From assembly GCF_036226765.1 (NCBI RefSeq), contig NZ_CP109017.1, positions 3,668,501 through 3,732,500 of the forward strand: DNA of 64,000 nucleotides, written 5' to 3'. Source of the stretch: Streptomyces sp. NBC_00670. GTDB taxonomy: Bacteria > Actinomycetota > Actinomycetes > Streptomycetales > Streptomycetaceae. This document shows, piece after piece, positions 58,263 through 64,000 of the stretch; the first letter of the stretch is position 1; every line of letters starts with the position of its first letter. A program made the translations under genes and the position numbers. Below the pieces are notes generated by a model. The model made no database searches, was not told where the DNA came from, and saw nothing but the letters and a program-made list of their open reading frames with translations.

Positions 58263-58288
58263 GGGGCGCGACGACGAGGGGGCGTGGA

Positions 58289-59671
58289 ATGCGGCGGCGT
58301 ACGGAGAGCGGGCGGCTGCCCGTGGCGCCCCCGGCCCGCCGGCGCCGCGGTGCGTCGGCCGCCGTGTGCGCCGCCCTGACCGCCGCGCTGTGTGCGGCGG
58401 GTCCGTACGCGGCCGCGGTCCCGGCCGACGCCTCGTACCCGTACGCCTTCGGGGACGACGACCAGGTGGTCAGGGGCGCCACCGGTACCGGGGACGCCGT
58501 CCGGCTGGATGCCGGCCGCACCTACCGCAGCACCCTCCCCGACGACGCCACGCTCTCCTACCGGCTCGACCTCGACGCCAGTACGAACGCCTACGTCTCC
58601 GCCACCGCCGTCCCCCGCCCCGGCGCCCGCGTCTCGGCCGCGGACGGCCTGCGGGTCTCCGTGCAGGACGCCGACGGGCACGTCTGCTCCACCAACACCG
58701 TCCACTTCGGCCCCACCCGCAGCGCCCACCCCGTCGCCGCCTGGGCCGCGCGGCTGACCGGCGAGGGCGGCTCGTACCTGTGCCGGGGCGCCGGGGCGTA
58801 CTACGCGGTCGTCGAGCGGCGCGGGGCCTCGACAACCGCCGGTGCCTCGTCCTCCCCCGACGACTGGGACCTCGAACTCGACTACGTGAGCGAACCCGCG
58901 CCCCGGGGGGCCGGCGGCACCGCGCCCGAGAGCTGGAACTCCGCCTCCCCCGAACCCGTGCTCGGTGACCCGGTACGGCGGGCGGGCGGCGCCGGGTTCG
59001 CGGAGGCCCGCGCCTTGGGCCGGGGCGTCTGGAAGGACGCTGTACGGCCCGGGCAGACGCTCTTCTACAAGGTGCCCGTCGACTGGGGGCAGCAGCTCTA
59101 CGCCACCGCCGAACTCGGCAGCGGTACGGACGGCGGCGGCGAGGGCGGTTTCCTCGGCACCGCCCTCACGATGTCCCTGTACAACCCCGTGCGCGGCCGG
59201 GTGGACGACGCGGAGACCGGGTACGGCGGCGAGCAGACCACGGCCGCGCTGCGCCCGCTGCCGCCGGTCGCGTACGAGAACCGGTACGCCTCCGTGGACC
59301 GGGTCGGCGCGATGCGGTTCGCGGGCTGGTACTACCTGGCGGTGCACCTCGGCACCCCGGTCGAGGACCGGTTCGGCGACGGGCCGTTCGGGCTGACGCT
59401 GCGGATACGGGTGAGCGGGAGCGCGCGCCCGGGGCCCGCGTACGTGGGGCGCTCGGCGCCGGCCGGCGTCTTCGGCGTCACCGGCGGGGCCCGGGAGGAG
59501 ACGGCGGCCGGAGCGGGCGGAGGCTCCGGTTCCGGCGGGGCCGGCGGCGGGGGGAACGGCACGATGCGGCTGGTCGCCGCGGGAGGCCTGGGCACGGGCA
59601 GCCTGCTCGTGCTGTGGCTCGCGCTGTGGACCGTGCTGAGCCGCAGGCGGCGGCCGTACGGGACGGGCTGA
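58289..59671 (+). CDS. Secreted membrane-anchored protein of unknown function
   Basis: A 460-residue protein that I do not recognise. The N terminus is basic, then a hydrophobic signal (about 22-46, ASAAVCAALTAALCAAGPYAAAVPADA). Two similar extracellular beta-rich portions follow, each with an aromatic YR.T/FYKVPVDW-type strand (about 75-205 and 240-385). A Gly/Ser-rich linker leads to one helix at about 430-450 (AGGLGTGSLLVLWLALWTVL) and a short basic tail. Two cysteines (CSTN and CRGAG) could pair. ATG at 58289 has GAGGGGG upstream. It converges with a Ser/Thr kinase gene, which suggests a surface sensor, but this is only positional. Confidence 0.7.
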   Translation: MRRRTESGRLPVAPPARRRRGASAAVCAALTAALCAAGPYAAAVPADASYPYAFGDDDQVVRGATGTGDAVRLDAGRTYRSTLPDDATLSYRLDLDASTNAYVSATAVPRPGARVSAADGLRVSVQDADGHVCSTNTVHFGPTRSAHPVAAWAARLTGEGGSYLCRGAGAYYAVVERRGASTTAGASSSPDDWDLELDYVSEPAPRGAGGTAPESWNSASPEPVLGDPVRRAGGAGFAEARALGRGVWKDAVRPGQTLFYKVPVDWGQQLYATAELGSGTDGGGEGGFLGTALTMSLYNPVRGRVDDAETGYGGEQTTAALRPLPPVAYENRYASVDRVGAMRFAGWYYLAVHLGTPVEDRFGDGPFGLTLRIRVSGSARPGPAYVGRSAPAGVFGVTGGAREETAAGAGGGSGSGGAGGGGNGTMRLVAAGGLGTGSLLVLWLALWTVLSRRRRPYGTG

Positions 59672-59713
59672 GCGAGAGGCTTCGGCGCCCCGCGTCCGAA
59701 CGGGGTCGAGCTG

Positions 59714-61309
59714 TCAGATCCGGGTCAGGGCCCAGAACCCGACCGCGTAGCACACGAGCGCGAGGAGCAGCACCGGCACGGCGATCCGGGCCGGTGGGCC
59801 GGGCCGCCGGGCCGCGCGCCGGCCGTGCCGTCCGGGGCTCCGGTCCACCGGGGGGCGCTCGGCCGTCGGCGCCAGGACGGCGCCCGGGGCGCCGACCGCG
59901 ACGCCGTACGCCTGGTGCACGGTCCGTACGCCGGCCGTCGGGACGTAGGTGTGTGCGAGGTGCAGAGGGGACGACGGGGGCGGGGGCGTCGGTTCCGGTG
60001 CGGGTGCGGGCTCGGGCCGGGGCTGTGGGGGAGGGAGGTGGAAGCTGCCGGTGTCCGACATGCCGTCCGGCGACGGCGACGCCGACGATGACGGTGAGGG
60101 TGACGGCGTCGACGGCTGCGGCGGGGGAGTCGGATCCGGCGCCTCGGCGGGAGGCGGCGGAACCTGCCGCGCCACCGCGTCCGGCGCTGCGGACGGTGTG
60201 ACGGACGGCGTCGCGGACGGCGGGCCCGACGCCTCCGGCGCCCCCGGGGCCGGCAGCCGCGGCGGCGGCAGCGGCGGCAACGGAGGTACGAGCGGCCGCG
60301 CGGGCACCGGCCCACTCGCCCCGTCCGCCGTCGTCGCTCCGCTGCCGCCGCCCGTCGGCACGCCCTCGGCAGGGTGTACGGCCCCGCCCGCCGGTGTCCC
60401 CGCGGCGGGCCGCCCGCCCCGTCCCAGCGGCCCCTGCGGGCCGAACCCCTCCGGCAGTGGCCCGAGTTGGTCGAAGATCTCGATCTGTTCGTCGGGGCCG
60501 TCGTCGCCCGGCGCGGGCAGCAGCTCCGCTGCCGCCGCGAGCGCCCTGCGCGCCCCCGTGGCCGTGCGGAACCGTGCCGCGGGGTCCGGCTGGAGGAGGC
60601 TCGCCACGACCTGCCACAGCGGGTCGGGGACGCCCCGGGGGGCGCTGGGCGTGCCGTGCGCCACGAAGTGCTCCACGAGCGCCCGGGCGTCGGGTTTGGC
60701 GCCCTGGAGCAGATACAGCGCGACCAGCCCCACGGCGAACAGGTCGGCGGGGAAGTCCGGCTCGCTGCCGAGCACCTGTTCGGGCGCGAGGTAGCCCGGC
60801 GTCCCGACGACGTAGTCCGTCTCCGTCAGCCGGGGCTCGCCGAGCCGCATCGCGATGCCGAAGTCGGACAGCCGCAGCCGGGGGCGGCCGGTGCCGGTCG
60901 CCTCCAGCAGCACGTTGGCGGGTTTGATGTCCCGGTGGATGACGCCCTCGTCGTGCACCGCGGCGAGCCCGGACAGCAGCTGGTCCAGGAGCGTGCGGAC
61001 GAACGCGGGCGGCAGCGGCCCGTAGTCGTTGACGAGGTGGACCAGGGAACCGCCGGCGACGAGGTCCATGGTGAACAGGACCTTGTCGTCGTCGGCGGCC
61101 CAGCTCGCCGGGGCCAGCACATGCGGGTGGTCGATGCGCACCGCCTGCTCGCGCACGAAGCGCAGCAGGGCGTGGGCGTCGCGCTGCTGGAGCACCTTGG
61201 CGGCCACGTACCGGCGCCGCCGGTGGTCCCAGGCGCGCCAGACCGCACCGACTCCCCCGTGGCCGATCGGGTCGGCCAGCTCGTACCGTCCGGCGAAGAC
61301 CTCACCCAT
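59714..61309 (-). CDS. Membrane Ser/Thr protein kinase
   Basis: A 531-residue Hanks-type kinase that looks active. The glycine loop is GHGGVGAVW (16-24), the ATP lysine is K38, HRD is at 125-127 (HRDIKPANVLL), DFG is at 149-151 and the activation loop reads TETDYVVGTPGYLAPEQ. Residues about 290-475 are a Pro-rich linker. One helix near the C terminus (about 511-528, AVPVLLLALVCYAVGFW) anchors it, with almost nothing outside, so there is no extracellular sensor. ATG at 61309 opens MGEVFAGRYELADPIG. The XRE gene lies 62 bases upstream in the same direction. Confidence 0.92.
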   Translation of the reverse strand: MGEVFAGRYELADPIGHGGVGAVWRAWDHRRRRYVAAKVLQQRDAHALLRFVREQAVRIDHPHVLAPASWAADDDKVLFTMDLVAGGSLVHLVNDYGPLPPAFVRTLLDQLLSGLAAVHDEGVIHRDIKPANVLLEATGTGRPRLRLSDFGIAMRLGEPRLTETDYVVGTPGYLAPEQVLGSEPDFPADLFAVGLVALYLLQGAKPDARALVEHFVAHGTPSAPRGVPDPLWQVVASLLQPDPAARFRTATGARRALAAAAELLPAPGDDGPDEQIEIFDQLGPLPEGFGPQGPLGRGGRPAAGTPAGGAVHPAEGVPTGGGSGATTADGASGPVPARPLVPPLPPLPPPRLPAPGAPEASGPPSATPSVTPSAAPDAVARQVPPPPAEAPDPTPPPQPSTPSPSPSSSASPSPDGMSDTGSFHLPPPQPRPEPAPAPEPTPPPPSSPLHLAHTYVPTAGVRTVHQAYGVAVGAPGAVLAPTAERPPVDRSPGRHGRRAARRPGPPARIAVPVLLLALVCYAVGFWALTRI

Positions 61310-61371
61310 GACTGTGCGACGCGCTCCCTTCGGCCCGGCCCGCCGTCGGCGTGGCGGCCGGGCCGGCGGCG

Positions 61372-61920
61372 TCAGTTCTGATGGGACTGGTAGTGGGCGA
61401 CCGCGTCGGAGGTGCGTCCGGCGCCGTACACCCGGAGGAACTCTGCCAGCTCGGGGTGGGTCGGGGCGAGGGTGTCGGCCGCTTCGATGATGTCGCCCGC
61501 GGCGGCCACCGAGCGCAGCAGCGACTGGATCTCGCGCACCACCCGCTTGACCGTGGGCGCACCCGAACTGTTCGTCGACTGCGTGGTGTTGTTGAGCACC
61601 GAGCCCCCCTGCGACTTCTTGATCTCCTCCATCCGCTCGGTCGCCTCCGCGGCGCTGACACTGCCGTCGACGACCTGTCCCGACAGGTCCTGCAGCAGCT
61701 GCACCCGCTGGACCACCGCCGGATTGCCGATCTTGGCCCGCTGACCGCTCATCAGCTGCGACAGCATCGGTGCGGACAGCCCCAGGACGCCCGCGAGCCG
61801 TGCCTGGTTGAGACCGAGATCGTCGATGAGCCTACGGAAGAGCGCCCCCAACGGCTCTCCGTACCAGTTCCGCTGAAGCTCCCGCGCTCTTGCGGTGGCT
61901 TCTTGTTGTGCGGCGTCCAT
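61372..61920 (-). CDS. XRE family DNA-binding protein
   Basis: A 182-residue protein with an N-terminal helix-turn-helix (about 37-62, LNQARLAGVLGLSAPMLSQLMSGQR) and a C-terminal helical part containing QSLLRSVAAAGDIIEAADTLAP. It lies directly upstream of the Ser/Thr kinase and probably shares its transcript. ATG at 61920 is preceded by GGGGAG. A perfect dyad at 61954-61971 just upstream is a good candidate for its own operator. Target genes are unknown. Confidence 0.82.
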   Translation of the reverse strand: MDAAQQEATARARELQRNWYGEPLGALFRRLIDDLGLNQARLAGVLGLSAPMLSQLMSGQRAKIGNPAVVQRVQLLQDLSGQVVDGSVSAAEATERMEEIKKSQGGSVLNNTTQSTNSSGAPTVKRVVREIQSLLRSVAAAGDIIEAADTLAPTHPELAEFLRVYGAGRTSDAVAHYQSHQN

Positions 61921-61953
61921 TGCGTCTCCCCATCGCGCTTCCCCAAGGACTGC

Positions 61954-61971
61954 GGTTCGCTACAGCGAACC
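61954..61971. promoter_or_regulatory. Candidate XRE operator
   Basis: GGTTCGCT-AC-AGCGAACC, a perfect 8-bp dyad with a 2-base centre, lies 34 bases upstream of the XRE start. The shape suits a dimeric helix-turn-helix protein, so autoregulation is inferred. Confidence 0.55.
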
Positions 61972-62104
61972 ACGCCGAGCATCTTACGGAGCGTGGTCGT
62001 TTCCGGGGACCCCCCTCTTTTTGCGAGATACCCGGGGTGACCCGGTACTCTGGTCCCCGGCGCCCGTCGGCAGGTGCATTCCGGCGGCCGGACGCCACCC
62101 CTCC

Positions 62105-62177
62105 GGGGCCTTAGCTCAGTTGGTAGAGCGCTGTCTTTGCATGGCAGATGTCAGGGGTTCGACTCCCCTAGGCTCCA
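62105..62177 (+). tRNA. tRNA-Ala (anticodon TGC)
   Basis: A 73-nt cloverleaf. The acceptor stem GGGGCCT/AGGCTCC contains the G3:U70 pair that defines alanine identity, with discriminator A. The anticodon loop TTTGCAT gives TGC at 62138-62140. The TPsiC arm is CAGGGGTTCGACTCCCCT. CCA is not encoded. Confidence 0.97.
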
Positions 62178-62186
62178 CGCACGCGG

Positions 62187-62225
62187 CCGGCCGGTTGCCC
62201 TTTCGGGCAGCCGGCCGGTTCTTTT
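62187..62225 (+). terminator. tRNA-Ala terminator
   Basis: A 14-bp stem with one G:T pair (62187-62200 with 62205-62218), a TTTC loop, and a following TTCTTTT. Confidence 0.85.
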
Positions 62226-62495
62226 GTGCCCCTGCGGCCGCGTTCCGCGCTCACTGTTTGCTTTCTTTGCGCAAATACGGAACGCGGTGAACGGAAGCCG
62301 ACTGGTCGGACCGGTGGCCCGGTCGGAGCCCGGGCGCCTCGACGGGGTCGGGCCCTCACCGTGTGAGCTGGATCAACGTGAAGCGCGTAACCAGAAGAGA
62401 GCACTCCGTTAGTGGTCTCCCTGTGGAACTCGCGCACTTGGGACGTTGCAAACGTCATCGCGCACCGAGGGCGTAAACGGGCCCGTGCGCACGTG

Positions 62496-62509
62496 GTTTC
62501 ACGTGAAAC
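62496..62509. promoter_or_regulatory. parS site
   Basis: A perfect GTTTCACGTGAAAC, the only one in this window on the gyrase side of oriC. It is directly followed by a long hairpin. Confidence 0.88.
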
Positions 62510-62513
62510 GACG

Positions 62514-62563
62514 GCAGGGGTGTGGGGCGGAAGACCCGGAGGTCTTCCGCCCCACACCCCTGC
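62514..62563. terminator. Long hairpin downstream of the DUF5324 gene
   Basis: A perfect 23-bp stem with a 4-base loop (62537-62540), 31 bases past the DUF5324 stop on the minus strand. It is likely its terminator. Confidence 0.8.
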
Positions 62564-62593
62564 CCGGAGAACCGGACCCGGGCGGAGCCGGAT

Positions 62594-63298
62594 TCAGTGG
62601 CGGTCGTCGCGGTCCTTCGCCGCTTCGTCCTCCGCCTGCTTCGCCTGGACCTCGGGGTCCAGCACGGACTTGCCGCTGCCGTCGACCGCCGTCAGCGGTC
62701 CGCCGGCCGGGACCTCGGTCGCGGCGGGCGGCTCGACCAGCCAGTCCGGGTTGGCCTGCTTGTCCCACCACTTCCAGGCGGCGACGGCACCGCCGGACAG
62801 GACGCCGGCGATCAGCATGCCCTTGGCCAGCCGTCCGGCGCGGGCCCTGCGCTGCTGCTTGCGGACCAGTCGCCGGACGTCCTTGGGCGACACCTGACCG
62901 CGCAGCGCGGCGAGCGCGGCGACGGAGCGGGCGGCGGCCTCCTCGCGGACGGGGCCGGTCGCGGCCACCGCCTGCTCGATCCGAGGCCGTGAGTACTCGG
63001 CGGCCTGCCGGGCGGCCTTGCGGGTGCGCGCGGCGGCCTCCTGCGCGGCCTGGTCGACCTTCGGCGGCACATGGGCGAGGGCCTGTTCGAGACGGGGTGC
63101 GAGCTGGGCCTTGTACTGGACGCGGGCCTGTTCGGCGGCCTGCGACACCTTCGGCGCGAGCCGTACGCGAGCCTCGGTCGCGTAGTGCGCGGCCTTCTCC
63201 TTGGCCGTGTCGGCGTAGGGCGCCACCACTTCCGCGGCGTGCAGCACGCTGTCCTTCGCCGAACCGGTCGCGGCGCGCACGCTGTCGATGCGGGTCAC
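62594..63298 (-). CDS. DUF5324 family protein
   Basis: A 234-residue protein of unknown function. The first 130 residues are Ala/Lys/Glu-rich amphipathic helix (KDSVLHAAEVVAPYADTAKEKAAHYATEARVRLAPKV), reminiscent of apolipoprotein-like or LEA repeats. A hydrophobic segment follows at about 160-178 (LAKGMLIAGVLSGGAVAAW), then an acidic C terminus. GTG at 63298 is preceded by GAGGAGGAGG. It is divergent from the cyclophilin gene. Confidence 0.8.
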   Translation of the reverse strand: MTRIDSVRAATGSAKDSVLHAAEVVAPYADTAKEKAAHYATEARVRLAPKVSQAAEQARVQYKAQLAPRLEQALAHVPPKVDQAAQEAAARTRKAARQAAEYSRPRIEQAVAATGPVREEAAARSVAALAALRGQVSPKDVRRLVRKQQRRARAGRLAKGMLIAGVLSGGAVAAWKWWDKQANPDWLVEPPAATEVPAGGPLTAVDGSGKSVLDPEVQAKQAEDEAAKDRDDRH

Positions 63299-63486
63299 GG
63301 GTTCCTCCTCCTCGGTGGCGTACGGTAATTCGACTTTCCACCCTTTTACGGATCATGCCTGCGGACGGGGCACCGGGCATGGCGGGGACGGGCATCCGGG
63401 TCACGGAAGACGGGCCGGAGCGGCGGACGCGGGGCGCCGGACGTGCGAGGATCGGACACGCACAGGAACACAACGGAAGGCACATC

Positions 63487-64000
63487 GTGGCCGAGCAGCT
63501 CTACGCCACCTTGAAGACCAGCCTCGGCGACATCGAGATCCGGCTGCTGCCGCACCACGCGCCCCGGACGGTCCGGAACTTCGTCGAGCTCGCCACGGGC
63601 GAGCGCGAGTGGACCAACCCCGCCACCGGCGAGAAGTCCACCGCCCGGCTCTACGACGGCACGGTCTTCCACCGCGTGATGAGCGGCTTCATGATCCAGG
63701 GCGGCGACCCGCTGGGCAACGGCACCGGCGACCCCGGCTACCAGTTCGACGACGAGTTCCACCCGGACCTGTCCTTCAACAGGCCGTATCTGCTGGCCAT
63801 GGCCAACGCCGGGCCGAACACCAACGGCTCCCAGTTCTTCATCACCGTCTCCCCGACGACCTGGCTGACGCGCAAGCACACCATCTTCGGCGAGGTCGCG
63901 GGTCCGGCCGGGCAGAAGGTCGTGGACGCCATCGCCCTCACCGCGGTCAACCCCCGCACCAACCGCCCGGTCGAGGACGTCGTCCTGGAGACCGTCGTCG
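63487..64000 (+). CDS. Peptidyl-prolyl cis-trans isomerase (cyclophilin type), 3' truncated by window edge
   Basis: The frame stays open to the last base, giving 171 codons of a cyclophilin expected to be about 175-180. It begins (M)AEQLYATLKTSLGDIEI. The active-site arginine lies in FHRVMSGFMIQGGDP, followed by GNGTGDPGYQFDDEF, NTNGSQFFIT and the tryptophan/histidine region TTWLTRKHTIFGEV. There is no signal peptide, so it is a cytoplasmic PpiA-type foldase. GTG at 63487 follows GGAAGG by 8 bases. Only the last few codons are missing. Confidence 0.95.
   Translation, partial: MAEQLYATLKTSLGDIEIRLLPHHAPRTVRNFVELATGEREWTNPATGEKSTARLYDGTVFHRVMSGFMIQGGDPLGNGTGDPGYQFDDEFHPDLSFNRPYLLAMANAGPNTNGSQFFITVSPTTWLTRKHTIFGEVAGPAGQKVVDAIALTAVNPRTNRPVEDVVLETVV

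Larger units (their letters stand above)
57981..58288. other. Intergenic region with terminator and 12-bp repeats
   Basis: After the DLW-39 gene come short repeats GACAGCAGTCG (two copies near 57999-58031), the terminator at 58039, and the 12-bp repeats at 58227-58262. Frames in between are GC-rich shadows. No gene is supported. Confidence 0.5.
62178..62593. other. Gene-free stretch after tRNA-Ala
   Basis: This stretch has the tRNA terminator (62187-62225), a dyad GACGTT-GCA-AACGTC at 62442-62456, a parS at 62496 and a long hairpin at 62514-62563. A short frame beginning GTG at 62287 (41 codons) has no ribosome binding site and is not called. Confidence 0.5.

Noticed and set aside
62168..62557. 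Minus-strand frame containing VSRET next to tRNA-Ala
   Set aside because: It runs through the tRNA terminator and the long hairpin and has no ribosome binding site. VSRET is just the translation of parS.

Overview
The window is a piece of a high-GC actinobacterial chromosome centred on the replication origin. Gene content, GTG starts, GC-rich third positions, the dnaA-oriC-dnaN arrangement with about 19 DnaA-box-like nonamers, many Streptomyces-type parS sites (GTTTCACGTGAAAC) and an unusually long DnaA linker all point to Streptomyces or a close relative. The species cannot be named from the sequence alone.

Layout. 0-5.4 kb holds accessory metabolism and stress genes: a Nudix hydrolase, GNAT acetyltransferases, a divergent MFS/MarR pair and a serine hydrolase. 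5.5-10.7 kb carries dnaB, a MATE transporter and the rpsF-ssb-rpsR-rplI operon. 10.9-18.3 kb is an envelope cluster: a small membrane protein, a FemX-type aminoacyltransferase, an alanine-racemase-fold protein, a GT87 mannosyltransferase-like membrane protein and a bifunctional PBP. 18.6-22.5 kb has a PadR regulator, inositol-1-phosphate synthase, an MFS protein and an LppU-like secreted/membrane protein. 22.7-34.2 kb is the conserved actinobacterial block cca, DUF6049 protein, murJ, MurJ-associated pseudokinase, sigM, anti-sigma factor, trxB, trxA. 34.2-41.1 kb, on the minus strand, reads GNAT, parB, parA, rsmG, jag/khpB, yidC, yidD, rnpA, rpmH. 41.5-54.9 kb, on the plus strand, reads dnaA, oriC, dnaN, gnd, recF, DUF721, gyrB, gyrA and a DUF3566 protein. 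From 55 kb to the end come tRNA-Ile, an FkbM methyltransferase/GT2 pair, small conserved proteins (DUF6344, DLW-39), an unrecognised secreted anchored protein, a Ser/Thr kinase with an XRE regulator, tRNA-Ala, a DUF5324 protein and a cyclophilin cut by the window edge.

How it works together. DnaA, oriC, DnaN, DnaB, SSB, gyrase and RecF provide initiation and early elongation. ParA/ParB act on the parS array that flanks oriC, mostly on its dnaB side in this window. YidC, YidD, RnpA, L34 and KhpB couple ribosome and membrane biogenesis. MurJ, its pseudokinase, FemX, the PBP and SigM/anti-sigma tie cell-wall synthesis to signalling, and trxBA has a clear SigR-type thiol-stress promoter.

No mobile element, CRISPR array or recognisable defence island was seen. 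The most interesting non-coding signals are parS sites buried in long perfect palindromes at gene ends, parS sites read as the peptide VSRET inside two coding sequences, a second DnaA-box cluster next to dnaB, several regulator operator palindromes, and small duplications of gene 3' ends.
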